A stretch of 64,000 bases of DNA, from contig CALKBZ010000013.1 of NCBI GenBank assembly GCA_937775295.1, forward strand, positions 62,001 to 126,000. Direction: 5' to 3'. The first letter of the stretch is position 1; every line of letters begins with the position of its first letter. Positions 28,721 to 39,656 of the stretch are shown piece by piece. The position numbers and the translations under genes were made by a program. The notes beneath the pieces are model-generated. The model saw nothing but the letters and a program-made list of their open reading frames with translations. It made no database searches and was not told the DNA's origin. The DNA comes from an uncultured Opitutales bacterium. GTDB taxonomy: Bacteria; Verrucomicrobiota; Verrucomicrobiia; Opitutales; Coraliomargaritaceae.

Positions 28721-29611
28721 ATGTTTGGTATCACACAATCGACCCTCCAGATTATTCTTTTTGGAGTCGCAATCCTAGCGGTTTTATTGTCTCATATAGG
28801 CTTACGTAAGGGGATTCCAATCTTCATGGTATTGGGTCGTTGGTTACGTTGGATACTGTTTGCTGGTCTATTTTCGTATTTCCTCAAAAATTTAGAAATC
28901 TCATTCCGACCGGATTGGGTACACTTTATTACAGGAATAACACTTTGGTTCGTATTAGAAACAGGCTATTATTGGGTAGCGATTAAAGCGCTTAGTCGTA
29001 GTGATATGCCCTTATTTCCTAGTTTCAAAATTAATGCCGACGGCGACGAATGGCCTGCTGATCCATTATTAATCGAAGTAAGGCAATGGCTCCGAACTGC
29101 CCAATTTACTCGTCTCAGTGCATTAAAAGCAGAACTATTTGAAGGGACTTTTTTACGTGCGTCGATTTATGAAAGTGCTGATAAACTGATACGGCTACAG
29201 ATATTATTCATCCCCAAACGCAAGGGTGGGGCGTCTGCCTGCTATACCCTAAGCACCAATGGTAAAAACGAGTGTCGGCTTGTTACGGATAATTTGTTTC
29301 TACCCTCTGGCGGTTATTATCCTAACTCCTGGAATATTGTGCGTAAGCCATTAATCGGTTCACTTCAACGATTACTTAAATTACACCGTTTACGGCTGAT
29401 CAAAAGTACTCTGAAGCAAATTCCTTTTAATGATAAACCACTTGAGGAGTTGAATGACCAGCAGCGTATTTTAGAGCGTCTTAATTTTGAAAATGGATTT
29501 TTGAACCCACGCCAATTTCAAGAAGAGGTGGGGAAAATATCATATAATGGCCGTTATCGCTTGTGGAAAGAAATGTGGTTGCTCGCTTATTTGGGTAAGT
29601 CAGTCTGCTGA
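28721..29611 (+). CDS. hypothetical membrane protein
   Basis: Unrecognised 296-residue protein. Three hydrophobic segments lie in the first about 90 residues: STLQIILFGVAILAVLLSHI, then WLRWILFAGLFSYFL, and VHFITGITLWFVLETGYYW. A soluble C-terminal domain of about 200 residues follows, with charged helices and strands (ADKLIRLQILFIPKRKGG). The start codon ATG has no rival. It is a single gene between dnaN and a DUF6172 gene. I cannot assign a function. Confidence 0.75.
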   Translation: MFGITQSTLQIILFGVAILAVLLSHIGLRKGIPIFMVLGRWLRWILFAGLFSYFLKNLEISFRPDWVHFITGITLWFVLETGYYWVAIKALSRSDMPLFPSFKINADGDEWPADPLLIEVRQWLRTAQFTRLSALKAELFEGTFLRASIYESADKLIRLQILFIPKRKGGASACYTLSTNGKNECRLVTDNLFLPSGGYYPNSWNIVRKPLIGSLQRLLKLHRLRLIKSTLKQIPFNDKPLEELNDQQRILERLNFENGFLNPRQFQEEVGKISYNGRYRLWKEMWLLAYLGKSVC

Positions 29612-29744
29612 ATTTATAGTGTATAAAACAGCGGCATTGCATAATAACTAAATAATGAGCTAGTTCCTATTTTACCATTTATAATTGAGAAGACTATTGC
29701 TGAATAAGAGGGACAAGACACAACAGAGCCTAAAGATTGACGCC

Positions 29745-30053
29745 ATGAAGAAGACATTTCTAATAAACGATCCAAAAAATACGCCTGCGCGTGTAATCGA
29801 ATCAATTAAATCAGAGCTCCGAAAATATGTGAAACGTGAGCGTAAAAAGAAACTCCCCGAGGATGTGGATTTTTGGGATTTTGACTGCAAAGTGGGTGAA
29901 ACCGCGGAAAAAGCGCTACCTCTGCATGTGGCCGAAATTAATCAAGCGCTCGATCATGCGCTGGTAGATGACTGGCAAACAGTGTATTTCGAAATCATCG
30001 CAAAACCAGGCATACGAACTCACAAGCCCAAGGAGTCCACCAGCGAGCTGTAA
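29745..30053 (+). CDS. DUF6172 family protein
   Basis: A 102-residue conserved protein of unknown function. I start at the ATG at 29745, which begins MKKTFLINDPKNTPARVIES; the in-frame region back to 29685 is non-conserved. The characteristic block ELRKYVKRERKKKLPEDVDF leads into WDFDCKVG, then ALPLHVAEINQALDHAL. The family is seen in many proteobacteria and verrucomicrobia. It is cytoplasmic, basic and without cysteine motifs. No neighbour suggests its role. Confidence 0.8.
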   Translation: MKKTFLINDPKNTPARVIESIKSELRKYVKRERKKKLPEDVDFWDFDCKVGETAEKALPLHVAEINQALDHALVDDWQTVYFEIIAKPGIRTHKPKESTSEL

Positions 30054-30205
30054 TCGCCCGTAGCAATCGATAACGTTCAAAGCGTGATTGAACGTAAAAG
30101 GCCACGGACGCATCGCCTCTGGGCTTGTTATACCCTAGCCCGAGTTTAAAGTGGAAGCTACTGCGCTGATACCTGTTAGAATTCTCGAGCAATTAATAAG
30201 GTAAT

Positions 30206-30239
30206 AAAAAAAGCCTCCCAGTAGTGGGAGGCCTTTTTG
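30206..30239. terminator. intrinsic terminator after gnd (bidirectional)
   Basis: AAAAAAGCCTCCCA-GTAG-TGGGAGGCCTTTTT forms a strong GC stem with an A-run before and a T-run after, so it works in both directions. On the minus strand it lies 22 bp past the gnd stop. On the plus strand it could also end the DUF6172 transcript. Confidence 0.9.
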
Positions 30240-30260
30240 TTACAAAAGTTACTATGTTCT

Positions 30261-31766
<1,506 letters not shown>

Positions 31767-31959
31767 AATTGTTTATGAGTTAAAAAATAGTGAGGAAATT
31801 TACTCGGCGCGCTGAGGCAAGGCTAGAGTCCGATCTGCTCTTGAATAATGATCATTTATGGCATGAGACGAATAGCAACAGCCACAGTACTGAAATTCGC
31901 CGTGTGACGAAAATTGTAAAATAAGGAAACTAATTGCAAAAATGCGCAATTCGGGCCGG

Positions 31960-32303
31960 CTTATTTTTGGTGCATCGTCCTTTACCGGAAAAGGAGTGTG
32001 TGCGACTCGCACACGGTATCCATACATTTCATAATGAGGGCGGGTCGCCCTCACTCCTTTCTGGTAGTCGCACAGCTCAATTAAATCAGTCGCAATACCA
32101 TTAATGCCTTCCCCGCGAATCAACGATGAACCTTATTTTTTGGTGTATCGTCATTTACCAAAAAGGAGTGTGTGCGACTCGCGCACGGTATCTACACATT
32201 CCATAATGAGGGCGGGTCGCCCTCACTCCTTTCAAATAGTCGCACGGCACAATTAAATCAGTCGCAATACCATTAATGCCTTCCCCGCGAATCGACCAAC
32301 AAT
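31960..32303. repeat. two 172-bp direct repeats (family A)
   Basis: Units 31960-32131 and 32132-32303 are near-identical. Each holds GGAGTGTGTGCGACTCGC followed by ACACGG, a linker, then GAGGGCGGGTCGCCCTCACTCC (both palindromic), then AATTAAATCAGTCGCAATACC and ATTAATGCCTTCCCCGCGAATC. The GC words are cousins of the 116-bp array at 9427-9962. The rest of the 538-bp gap upstream of gnd shows no gene; the minus-strand frame at 31800-32123 falls in the repeats. Confidence 0.92.
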
Positions 32304-32304
32304 C

Positions 32305-32691
32305 TTATTTCTTCGAACAATTAGCTTCTAGCCACTGAGTAAGTTGATCATCGCTCAGTCGACAGTCGGCTAAAGCGATGATCTGCAGTGCGGCTTCTTC
32401 TTCGCTGGCTTCGAAACGATAGCCATTACTCTCAAGGAAAAGCTGGCAGGTCATTAGTCCAGTGCGTTTGTTGCCGTCCATGAAGGGATGACTTTTTATA
32501 ATACCTGATGCGTAAGTTGCAGCTAGTTGAAAAAGCGTCGCCTGTTCGTAGTGAAGCTGCTGCTTGGGCCTGTCGAGGGAAGCATCCAACTTCCCTTCGT
32601 CACGCATGCCATCTGAACCTCCGAAGTGGGCAATCAACATAGAGTGAAAGGCTAGGCACTCTTCTTTCGCAATCCAATTTGGTTCGTTCAT
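32305..32691 (-). CDS. doc: Doc/Fic-family death-on-curing toxin
   Basis: Toxin of a type II toxin-antitoxin pair. The 128-residue Fic-fold protein carries the active loop HPFMDGNKRT (68-77), matching the H-x-F-x-[DN]-G-N-K-R consensus. Phage P1 Doc phosphorylates EF-Tu, and this family member is expected to act on a translation factor, though AMPylation is the other option. The ATG overlaps the antitoxin stop (ATGA), as is usual for such pairs. The last residues NCSKK follow the family's helical end. Confidence 0.9.
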   Translation of the reverse strand: MNEPNWIAKEECLAFHSMLIAHFGGSDGMRDEGKLDASLDRPKQQLHYEQATLFQLAATYASGIIKSHPFMDGNKRTGLMTCQLFLESNGYRFEASEEEAALQIIALADCRLSDDQLTQWLEANCSKK

Positions 32692-32918
32692 TTTGCCAAC
32701 TCTCGAAACGTATTGCGGTAGCGTTTCATAAGATCCTCAGCCAGACGAATTTTTTCATCAAATCCGGGCTTTTCGGGATTCATATTCAGCGTATTGTTGG
32801 GTGCTTCGGTCAAATAAACGGTGGCACCTTCTTCAACTTTGAGTGCTTGAAGGGCTTCTTTAGGTAGCACGATGCCGTAGGAGTTGCCGATTTTGCGAAT
32901 TTTGGTTTTAATGGGCAT
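32688..32918 (-). CDS. AbrB/MazE-type antitoxin
   Basis: A 76-residue antitoxin with an N-terminal swapped-hairpin DNA-binding domain: MPIKTKIRKIGNSYGIVLPK leading to EALQALKVEEG. The C-terminal tail (PEKPGFDEKIRLAEDLMKRY) should bind and neutralise the Doc-like toxin encoded next. I start at the ATG at 32918, directly after a perfect palindromic operator; the frame upstream has no domain support. AbrB-type antitoxins partnered with Doc/Fic toxins are known. Autorepression by the complex is inferred. Confidence 0.88.
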   Translation of the reverse strand: MPIKTKIRKIGNSYGIVLPKEALQALKVEEGATVYLTEAPNNTLNMNPEKPGFDEKIRLAEDLMKRYRNTFRELAK

Positions 32919-32920
32919 AG

Positions 32921-32938
32921 TTATAACATATGTTATAA
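32921..32938. promoter_or_regulatory. perfect palindromic operator of the toxin-antitoxin operon
   Basis: TTATAACATATGTTATAA is a perfect 18-bp palindrome, ending 2 bp before the antitoxin ATG. This position suits autoregulation by the AbrB-type protein, which prefers symmetrical AT-rich sites. It could also cover the -10 region or the ribosome-binding site. Confidence 0.7.
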
Positions 32939-33023
32939 TTACCGTTTTGCAAGCACGCAAGACCCAAGCCGGATCGCTCCGACTACGCTTGGCATTGTAA
33001 ACCGCAAGAGGGCTGAACAGTAC

Positions 33024-33482
33024 TTAAAGGCCGAGGGCGAACAGTCCGCCGATTAAACCTGCAACGCCGCCAAAAATCACATGGCCGACTAAGTGGAGCA
33101 GTCCTTGTTCTAGGGTGGCTTTACGATATGCCTTGATGGGGTGGCGTTCGCTGGCGATAAACATCAAGCAATAGCTCATGGTGAGTCCATGGAAAAAACC
33201 AAAACCGAGGCCCAGAAAGACCGCAGATGGAAAGTTTAATGAATTCATCGCGTTCATTAATAAGAAATATAAAATTCCAAAAACAATACCTGCGATACTG
33301 TGAATGAGAGTGCCGAGCGTTGCCGCGTTATCGATCTTTCCGGTAAAAAAGCTACCCAAGGCTACGACCATATCCACTCGTTGACTGTAAGCGTGACTAA
33401 CGGTACGCATGAACAAATTCATGACAATAGAACCAATTAAGCCACAGGTGGCTCCTAAAATTATAACAGTCAAAATACTCAT
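33024..33482 (-). CDS. hypothetical membrane protein
   Basis: A 152-residue integral membrane protein with four hydrophobic segments: residues 3-22 (ILTVIILGATCGLIGSIVMN), about 56-78 (LGTLIHSIAGIVFGILYFLL), 85-110 (PSAVFLGLGFGFFHGLTMSY) and 128-150 (LLHLVGHVIFGGVAGLIGGL). Many Gly residues and conserved His/Glu near membrane ends recall small uncharacterised transporters or YagU-like proteins, but no family could be named. It is a single gene upstream of the antitoxin gene on the same strand. Confidence 0.7.
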   Translation of the reverse strand: MSILTVIILGATCGLIGSIVMNLFMRTVSHAYSQRVDMVVALGSFFTGKIDNAATLGTLIHSIAGIVFGILYFLLMNAMNSLNFPSAVFLGLGFGFFHGLTMSYCLMFIASERHPIKAYRKATLEQGLLHLVGHVIFGGVAGLIGGLFALGL

Positions 33483-33671
33483 AATGTTTACATATACTAC
33501 TGTAGCACAGCTTTTCGATGGTTAAAGTAATTAGAGTTAAAAAACATTCAACCGGCTACATAATTCGCGCGATCAACCCGATAGCTACGAACCGCGCGGC
33601 ATTTTAATCGACTTGCCGTTTGTCTTAATCGCAGCAATTACTGCGGCACTTATCCATACCGGAACGGATAC

Positions 33672-33959
33672 ATGACTGGGCACACATCTTTGAAATGCAG
33701 CCGTGTCCAAGCGCGTGCTGGTCGTCGTCGCCAGCCGATAAAGGACGGTCGGCTGGCGCCGAGTTTGTGGGCCGCGGCGTCCTTATTCGTGCTGCTATTA
33801 TTGACCGAAGGCGCGCAGCTGGTTCTGCCCAACAGGGTTCCATCGTTGGCAGATATCGCTTGGGGGACGCTTGGCATCGTCGTCGGCGTCGCTGGCAGTC
33901 TCTGTCTGCGTGCGGTTGTGCAGCGCCGCGGATTGGAGCTCGAGCGCGAAGGATCCTGA
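33672..33959 (+). CDS. VanZ-like C-terminal fragment (possible remnant)
   Basis: A 95-residue frame. Residues about 35-75, LFVLLLLTEGAQLVLPNRVP followed by SLADIAWGTLGIVVGVAG, match the end of VanZ-like proteins (E-x2-Q...P-x-R-x-x-S-x-x-D-x3-N-x2-G). The usual earlier membrane helices are missing, and the N-terminus is Arg-rich. The DNA is visibly richer in G+C than its neighbours, suggesting a transferred or decayed gene. An overlapping frame at 33695-34006 is a shadow. Whether it is expressed is doubtful. Confidence 0.5.
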   Translation: MTGHTSLKCSRVQARAGRRRQPIKDGRLAPSLWAAASLFVLLLLTEGAQLVLPNRVPSLADIAWGTLGIVVGVAGSLCLRAVVQRRGLELEREGS

Positions 33960-34072
33960 GCGCTGGCAGCGCTAGATTTAATCCCTCGCCAGCCCTCCGT
34001 GGTTGACCTTGCAGCGACTTTCGCGAATTGATTTATACACCCACTACATTTTGTGGGCTTACATACAAAAAT

Positions 34073-35164
34073 ATGTCAAAAATTCCTGATATTGCTCCAT
34101 TCCGTGCCAAGCTTGACTCCTTGGACGCTCAAATCGCTGAACCCAACTTCTATTCCGACCAACGTCGTGCGGCTGAAGTGGGCCGCGAGCATCAGCGTGT
34201 CAGCAACCTGATCGAAAAATTCGAAGCCTTCAATGCCGCTTATAAAGCGATCGCAGAAAATGAGGCGATGATTGCGGACAAGGAGACCGAGGAAGAAATT
34301 CGCGAAATGGCGGAAGAAGAACTGGTCGAGCTTCGCGCTCAGATCGAGACCTTGGAAAACGATGTGTTGCGCGCGATGATTCCACCAGATCCGACCGATA
34401 GCCGTAATTCGGTGATGGAAATCCGTGGTGGCGCGGGCGGTGATGAAGCCAACATTTTCGCCGGTGATCTGTTCCGTATGTATAGTCGTTACGCCGAGCG
34501 GCGTGGTTGGAAGGTGGAAGTGATGAGCACCAGCTTGGCCGATACCGGTGGCTATCGTGAAATAATTTTCAATATGACGGGAGAAGATGCCTACAAGTAT
34601 CTGAAATTTGAAAGTGGTGTGCACCGCGTGCAGCGTGTGCCCGTGACCGAGACGCAAGGGCGCATCCATACTTCGACTGCCACGGTGGCCGTGCTACCCG
34701 AGGCGGAAGAGGTGGATATCGAGATTCGCACTCAGGATTTGGACATCGCGACGATGCGTGCTTCTGGCGCAGGTGGTCAGCACGTTAATACGACTGACTC
34801 TGCGGTAATGATGACGCACATACCGACTGGGGTGACTGTCTATTGTGCCGACGAGCGTTCGCAGATTAAGAATCGTGCCAAGGCGTTAACCGTCATGCGC
34901 TCGCGCTTGCTCAAGGCGAAAGAGGACGAGGAACATGCGAAATATGCCGCCGAACGTAAGGGCCAGATAGGCACTGGCGACCGTTCCGAGCGCATTCGCA
35001 CTTATAACTATCCGCAAGGTCGTCTCACGGACCATCGCATTGGTCTGAGTCTGTCGTTGCCGTCCGTCATTGATGGAGATCTTGAGGATCTGATCGATGG
35101 TCTACAGAATTTTGATTATGATGCTCGTATTCAAAATCTACTGAAGGCGCAGGTAGAGAGCTGA
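34073..35164 (+). CDS. prfA: peptide chain release factor 1
   Basis: Class I release factor reading UAA and UAG. I start at the ATG at 34073, giving 363 residues as usual; the extra 15 codons upstream lack conservation. The peptidyl-hydrolysis motif GGQ is at residues 234-236 in [17 protein letters not shown]. The codon-recognition PxT tripeptide is PVT at 190-192 ([18 protein letters not shown]), the RF1 form rather than SPF of RF2. prmC, which methylates this GGQ glutamine, is the next plus-strand gene. Confidence 0.96.
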   Translation: MSKIPDIAPFRAKLDSLDAQIAEPNFYSDQRRAAEVGREHQRVSNLIEKFEAFNAAYKAIAENEAMIADKETEEEIREMAEEELVELRAQIETLENDVLRAMIPPDPTDSRNSVMEIRGGAGGDEANIFAGDLFRMYSRYAERRGWKVEVMSTSLADTGGYREIIFNMTGEDAYKYLKFESGVHRVQRVPVTETQGRIHTSTATVAVLPEAEEVDIEIRTQDLDIATMRASGAGGQHVNTTDSAVMMTHIPTGVTVYCADERSQIKNRAKALTVMRSRLLKAKEDEEHAKYAAERKGQIGTGDRSERIRTYNYPQGRLTDHRIGLSLSLPSVIDGDLEDLIDGLQNFDYDARIQNLLKAQVES

Positions 35165-35272
35165 GGGAGCTGAGGGCTGAGATTCGAGAGACTTGAGGAC
35201 TGAGAGCTAAAGTTGAAAGTGAAGAAAAATGACTTCGAAACATTCTGTCTGTAATATGCGAAATCGTTTGTT

Positions 35273-35351
35273 TGTGGCGTCGTTGCTTGCAACGGCCAGC
35301 AGTTGGATCAGGCCAATTACCTAAGAGGCCGTTGCAAGCAACGACGCCACA
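35273..35351. repeat. perfect inverted repeat, 25-bp arms (family E)
   Basis: 35273-35297 and 35327-35351 are exact reverse complements; the core reads GGCGTCGTTGCTTGCAACGG. They are separated by 29 bp, and each arm itself contains a smaller palindrome. The structure lies between prfA and prmC and could form a very stable cruciform or RNA hairpin. Words of the same family (CGCAAGCGACGACACTACG) occur near 53703-53722. Confidence 0.95.
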
Positions 35352-35385
35352 GTTTAATGTAAATCTACTTTTCTAAAAACGTATT

Positions 35386-36258
35386 ATGGCACTGTTAACG
35401 ATTCGCGAAATTAAAGAGCGCACGGAGGCTTTCTTCTTGTCGAAGGGCGTGGCCAACGCGCGGCTTGATGCCGATACATTGATCGCTTACTCGCTTGGTA
35501 TTAAGCGACTGGAGCTCTATCTCGATCTCGATCGCCCGCTGACCGAGACACAGCTCGTCGCCCTGCGCCCTCTAGTCAAGCGCCGGGCAGATCGTGAGCC
35601 GTTGCAATACATTGTCGGCACCGTGGACTTTTGCGACATGGAGCTGAAGGTGGATCGCCGTGCGTTGATCCCACGCTACGAAACCGAGGAATTGGTTGAG
35701 CTTGTTAATGAGACATTATCGGAAGAGCCGAATACAGTATTAGACCTAGGAACAGGGTCTGGTGCGTTAGCTCTAGCGTTAGCAAAGAAGTATCCTAAGG
35801 CGTCGGTCGATGCAGTTGATGTGAGTGTTGAAGCGCTTTCGCTGGCAAAAGAGAATGCGGTCGCTCTAGAGCTAGATGCTCGGGTGAGGTATCATGAAGG
35901 GAGTTGGTTTAGTCCTTTGGGACTAGGTGAGCAACGTTACGACCTAATCGTCTCAAATCCACCGTATTTAACCGAAGAAGAAATGGCGACTGCCGAGCCG
36001 GAAGTCGTCGCGCACGAGCCGCACAGTGCGCTGGTTTCTGGCGCGGATGGCCTCGACGATTTACGCCTCATTTTTGAAGACGCCGCGAGTCACATGAAGC
36101 TCGGCGGGTTGTTGGCACTGGAGACTGGCATCGCACAGACCGAGGCTTTGGACGCATTGGCTGCAGCAGCGGGGCTGCAAGGTGAGTGCATGAAGGATTT
36201 GAGTGGGCGTCCGCGCTTTTATTTCGCGCGGAAGGTACGAGAGTCACTCTTAGCGTAA
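35386..36258 (+). CDS. prmC: release factor glutamine-N5 methyltransferase
   Basis: Methylates the Gln of the GGQ motif in release factors RF1/RF2. The 290-residue protein has an N-terminal helical domain, then the SAM motif [14 protein letters not shown] (120-133) and the catalytic NPPY (191-194) in [12 protein letters not shown]. The mid motif [15 protein letters not shown] is family-typical. It follows its substrate gene prfA by 220 bp; the hairpin between them may adjust relative expression. It converges with coaX. Confidence 0.95.
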   Translation: MALLTIREIKERTEAFFLSKGVANARLDADTLIAYSLGIKRLELYLDLDRPLTETQLVALRPLVKRRADREPLQYIVGTVDFCDMELKVDRRALIPRYETEELVELVNETLSEEPNTVLDLGTGSGALALALAKKYPKASVDAVDVSVEALSLAKENAVALELDARVRYHEGSWFSPLGLGEQRYDLIVSNPPYLTEEEMATAEPEVVAHEPHSALVSGADGLDDLRLIFEDAASHMKLGGLLALETGIAQTEALDALAAAAGLQGECMKDLSGRPRFYFARKVRESLLA

Positions 36259-36342
36259 AGCCTAGTGATTACAAGGGAGCCAGTCGCTACGGCCGAAGAA
36301 TTAATCTTAACGAGGAGTTTGCCCCGCAATCCTGTAAGTGCC

Positions 36343-37110
36343 CTACGTTTGCCGCTCAAATGCCACTGCTAAGCCCATCAGGGTGAGGTCTTCGACGAAC
36401 ACACTTTTCTGTGCCCAGTCTTTGGTGAGATTGGCAATGCTGCCACCAGTGGAGAGTACGATGGGCTCAGCTTCACCGCGTATTTTGAGTTCTGCTAGGA
36501 CGCGGGCGAGGAGCGCGTCGACCATTCCGGAAAAGCCGACAGCGACGCCTAGTCTCATTGCGTGTACAGTGGATTTACCAATCGCACCCTCGACGTTAAG
36601 CAAGTCAGCTTCGTTGAGTTCGGGTAAGAGTGCCGTTTGCTCATGCAGATAGCGGGTCATTACGGCGAGACCGGGGGCGATGATGCCGCCTTCGTAGCCT
36701 GCGCTGGTAATAATGTCGAAGGTTACTGCGGTGCCCATATCGAGAATAATGGCGGGTACGCCGTGATATTCCTGCACGGCGATGGCATTCGCTATCCGAT
36801 CCTGCCCGATCTCTTCGGGTGTTGGATACGCCAACTCGAGGCCGCGACAAGTTTTGTGCGTGAGGTGAAAAATGGGCAGATTGAACCGACTCACACTGGC
36901 TTGCAGGTGGGCGTTAATATTCGGGACCACGGAGCAAAAAGAGATGCCGTTGACGCCCTTAAGCAGCGGTTCGATCAGTGTAGCAAAGGCTTTGGACTCG
37001 CAGCCGCGAAAGCCTGCGGTAGGAAAATGTCCAGTGTGAATGACGGTTTGGCGATCTACGATTCCGTAGTGGGAGCTGGTGTTGCCAACATCGATGCAGA
37101 GTAAATTCAT
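36343..37110 (-). CDS. coaX: type III pantothenate kinase
   Basis: First step of coenzyme A biosynthesis; phosphorylates pantothenate. The 255-residue ASKHA-fold protein has the N-terminal phosphate motif [12 protein letters not shown], the DMGTAVTFD motif ([13 protein letters not shown]), [11 protein letters not shown] and [10 protein letters not shown]. Length is normal. It lies directly downstream of birA on the same strand, 92 bp away, a frequent pairing of cofactor genes. A partial GCCAGTCGCTAC repeat word lies between prmC and coaX at 36279-36290. Confidence 0.95.
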   Translation of the reverse strand: MNLLCIDVGNTSSHYGIVDRQTVIHTGHFPTAGFRGCESKAFATLIEPLLKGVNGISFCSVVPNINAHLQASVSRFNLPIFHLTHKTCRGLELAYPTPEEIGQDRIANAIAVQEYHGVPAIILDMGTAVTFDIITSAGYEGGIIAPGLAVMTRYLHEQTALLPELNEADLLNVEGAIGKSTVHAMRLGVAVGFSGMVDALLARVLAELKIRGEAEPIVLSTGGSIANLTKDWAQKSVFVEDLTLMGLAVAFERQT

Positions 37111-37123
37111 TGTTATATTCGTA

Positions 37124-37187
37124 GTGCACGAGCTTGCTCACGCCTGATTATTCTTGGGCTTGTGTAGGTACGAGCAAGCTCGCACAC
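37124..37187. repeat. inverted repeat between coaX and birA (family F)
   Basis: GTGCACGAGCTTGCTC near 37124-37139 and GAGCAAGCTCGCACAC near 37170-37186 are inverted copies with the shared core CGAGCTTGCTC. They lie in the 92-bp gap between birA and coaX. Similar words (AACCCGCTCGC) recur in other gaps but the relation is loose. Confidence 0.7.
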
Positions 37188-37202
37188 CACATCAGAGGTC
37201 AT

Positions 37203-38222
37203 TTACTTCTTTAACGTTACATCACCAGCCCGCACTGGGATCGTACTGCCGTCGGGTTGTGTCAGCAGCAGTGCGCCGGATGCGTCGATCCCGCTGGCGA
37301 TACCAGAGATTGCTTTACCACCTTGAAGTGTGGTCACTGGTTTACCGCTGAGTGAGCTAAGGGGTGCCCACGCGTCGGCGAGTTTTTCGGTTGTTTTGTT
37401 ATGGATACAGGCCTCGTAGGCGTGGTTGATCGCTTGCAGCACGCGGGTAGCAACTATGTTGATAGGTATTTCTTGGCCGTGGATCGCGTAGAGGCTGGTA
37501 GCTATACCGCGCAGCTCTTTCGGGAATTTACATGGGTTGCTGTTTAAGTTAATGCCGATGCCAAAGACGATGCTGCGCAAGCTGTCGGAATCCATTTTCG
37601 CCTCCGTGAGCATGCCAGCGAATTTTCGGCCTTCGCAGTGTAGATCGTTGGGCCATTTGATCTGCAGCTTGGTTTTGGGAGTGAAGGGTTGTAGTGCGCG
37701 GCAAATAGTAATGCCGGCCCAGAGGGTGAAGTGTTGGAGCTGTTGTGGCGGGATGTTGGGCTCAAATAAGACCGAAAGATACAAGTTATCTGCCGAAGCG
37801 CTATACCAGTCGCGACCGAGGCGTCCACGGCCTTTGGTTTGACAACTGGAGGCGATGGCAAATGGGCTGTTACGGCCGTAGCTAAATTGTCGCTCTGCTT
37901 CGCTGTTAGTGCTGTCGATCACTGGGAAATAAAGCACGTCGAGTGCTGCCGCGGCGTCTTGCAAATAGTAACGAATTAACGCGGGATGCAACACTTCGGG
38001 CTCGTGTGTGAGTCGGTAGCCGCGGTTGCGCACCGCTTCAAAGGTAAAGCCTTGGTCGCGTAATTTCTCTAGTTTGCCGTGAATGGCAGGCCGAGAAATA
38101 CCTAGCTGCTCGGCGAGCAGGCTGCCGGAAACAAACTCGTCACGCGCATCGAGTAGTGCCTTGAGAATGACGAACTCATCCTCGGTGCTCTTTGATTCTT
38201 TGTAATCTGTATCAGTGCTCAT
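37203..38222 (-). CDS. birA: biotin-[acetyl-CoA-carboxylase] ligase / biotin operon repressor
   Basis: Bifunctional BirA of 339 residues. Residues about 14-75 are a winged helix-turn-helix ([20 protein letters not shown]) for operator binding. The ligase core has the biotinyl-AMP loop [12 protein letters not shown] (130-141), [20 protein letters not shown] and GIGINLN. A small SH3-like C-terminal domain (about 285-339) follows. It activates biotin and loads it on the acetyl-CoA carboxylase carrier protein. The presence of the HTH suggests it also controls biotin genes, which are not in this window. Confidence 0.95.
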   Translation of the reverse strand: MSTDTDYKESKSTEDEFVILKALLDARDEFVSGSLLAEQLGISRPAIHGKLEKLRDQGFTFEAVRNRGYRLTHEPEVLHPALIRYYLQDAAAALDVLYFPVIDSTNSEAERQFSYGRNSPFAIASSCQTKGRGRLGRDWYSASADNLYLSVLFEPNIPPQQLQHFTLWAGITICRALQPFTPKTKLQIKWPNDLHCEGRKFAGMLTEAKMDSDSLRSIVFGIGINLNSNPCKFPKELRGIATSLYAIHGQEIPINIVATRVLQAINHAYEACIHNKTTEKLADAWAPLSSLSGKPVTTLQGGKAISGIASGIDASGALLLTQPDGSTIPVRAGDVTLKK

Positions 38223-38305
38223 GCTATTGAGTGAGGGTAGTGACAGTGAGGGGTGATAGTTGTGAACAGTCTTTGTCTACTTAATCTTAATCATCACTTT
38301 CACTA

Positions 38306-39235
38306 CTATAGCCAATCGAGGCCGATGTCCTTCCAATGGCTTTGATGCACCGGGGCTCCAGTGGAGATGAAGTCGAGCCCGAGTGTGCCAAGGCTCGCTA
38401 AAGTATCGAGTTGGATGCCGCCACTGGCTTCGCTGCATGCGCGGTCGCCGATCAGTTCGATGGCGGCTTTGAGATCATCCTTACTGAAGTTATCGAGTAG
38501 GACGATGTCGGCGCCGGCCTCAAGCACGGGAGGGATTTGCTCAAGTGTATCGACTTCGACTTCGATCGCGAGGCCTTCGCAGGCGCTGCGGGCGAGGCTA
38601 ACCGTTGTGGTGAGTCGGTCAGCGCTGGTGGCTCCGGCCACGGCGAGGTGGTTGTCCTTGAGCATCACACGGTCGAATAAGCCGATGCGGTGGTTGTAGC
38701 CGCCACCACATGCGAAGGCATATTTTTGCAGCACGCGGTAGCCGGGCAACGTCTTGCGTGTATCGAGTAGTACGGTGTCGCTCTGACTGAGTGCATCGGC
38801 GTAGGCACGTGTTTCGGTGGCGATGCCGGCCAAGTGCTGGAGAAAGTTGAGAATGATGCGCTCGGCTTGCAGCAGTGGAGCGGAGGGGCCGGTGAGTATG
38901 CCGAGTGAGTCGCCGCCGGCGACTCGTCCACCGTCTTGCACCTGTGCTTCGAAGCTGCAGCCTTCGCCATACGAGTTCAGTGCGAGTTGCACCAGGCCAA
39001 GGCCGCAGACGATCATCGGTTCGCGGGCGGTGAGTTGGGCAGTGCCGATTGCGCCCTCGGGCATCAGGGCAGTGGTCACATCGCCGAGTCGCTCGGGGCG
39101 TACCGCGAGCCCCGCGCCAGCGAGGTCTTCGATCTTTGCGAGGCCTACGAGTTGGCGTAGATAATCTGGATCGAGGTCAGACCAGCTGAGTTGTTTGCGA
39201 AAGTCGGCTTGTGTGTATCTACGTGCGGTGGACAT
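38306..39235 (-). CDS. nadC: nicotinate-nucleotide diphosphorylase (quinolinate phosphoribosyltransferase)
   Basis: Decarboxylating step of NAD biosynthesis joining quinolinate to PRPP. I start at the ATG at 39235 (309 residues). The N-terminal part [20 protein letters not shown] corresponds to the GDxT segment, and [28 protein letters not shown] is the active-site block. DNHLAVAGA and [10 protein letters not shown] then LLDNF give the acidic PRPP/Mg residues. The C-terminal [20 protein letters not shown] closes the barrel. It stands 83 bp upstream of birA on the same strand, as part of a cofactor gene row. Confidence 0.95.
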   Translation of the reverse strand: MSTARRYTQADFRKQLSWSDLDPDYLRQLVGLAKIEDLAGAGLAVRPERLGDVTTALMPEGAIGTAQLTAREPMIVCGLGLVQLALNSYGEGCSFEAQVQDGGRVAGGDSLGILTGPSAPLLQAERIILNFLQHLAGIATETRAYADALSQSDTVLLDTRKTLPGYRVLQKYAFACGGGYNHRIGLFDRVMLKDNHLAVAGATSADRLTTTVSLARSACEGLAIEVEVDTLEQIPPVLEAGADIVLLDNFSKDDLKAAIELIGDRACSEASGGIQLDTLASLGTLGLDFISTGAPVHQSHWKDIGLDWL

Positions 39236-39242
39236 GTCTGAA

Positions 39243-39656
39243 TTATTCGAAAGATTGAAAGTCGGAGACTCTTTGGTTACTGCGCTCAAACACAATACGC
39301 TTTCTCAATTTGCTATGTATCGGAGTGCCGCGGACGCCAATACCTGCACTGATACCACGAGTGCCGACGCCGACGGAGTTGGAAATATTATAGTTGGGCT
39401 TCAGTTTATGGTATTCCCAGATGTAGCGCGTACCGTTGGAGCGGGTGTCGGGCTTGATGTGGCTAGGGTCGCCGAGGGCGATGCGCACTTGATCTTCATC
39501 AAAGCCGACTGCGATCTGACCGCTGCGGATGAGTCGTTTTTCAGCGACGGTGTAGCTGTTGAACTGTGCCCCACTCGCATTGATACGTTGGGTGGTCGTC
39601 GAACAGCCGCTAATTAAAGCGATAAAGAGCGCGCAGAGCAGTGGAGATATTTTCAT
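39243..39656 (-). CDS. putative lipoprotein, SmpA/OmlA (BamE)-like
   Basis: A 137-residue secreted protein. The N-terminus [20 protein letters not shown] ends in a lipobox LISG-Cys, so it should be lipidated. The following part [36 protein letters not shown] is similar to BamE/SmpA-fold proteins (GMTxxQVxxxLGxP...W.Y). A Gly/Ile-rich stretch and a basic tail complete it. It lies 7 bp upstream of nadC on the same strand. An outer-membrane or envelope role is likely, but a specific BamE function is not claimed. Confidence 0.8.
   Translation of the reverse strand: MKISPLLCALFIALISGCSTTTQRINASGAQFNSYTVAEKRLIRSGQIAVGFDEDQVRIALGDPSHIKPDTRSNGTRYIWEYHKLKPNYNISNSVGVGTRGISAGIGVRGTPIHSKLRKRIVFERSNQRVSDFQSFE

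Noticed and set aside
33695-34006. 103-codon frame overlapping the VanZ-like fragment
   Set aside because: Arg-rich shadow frame of GC-rich DNA; the other frame carries the VanZ similarity.
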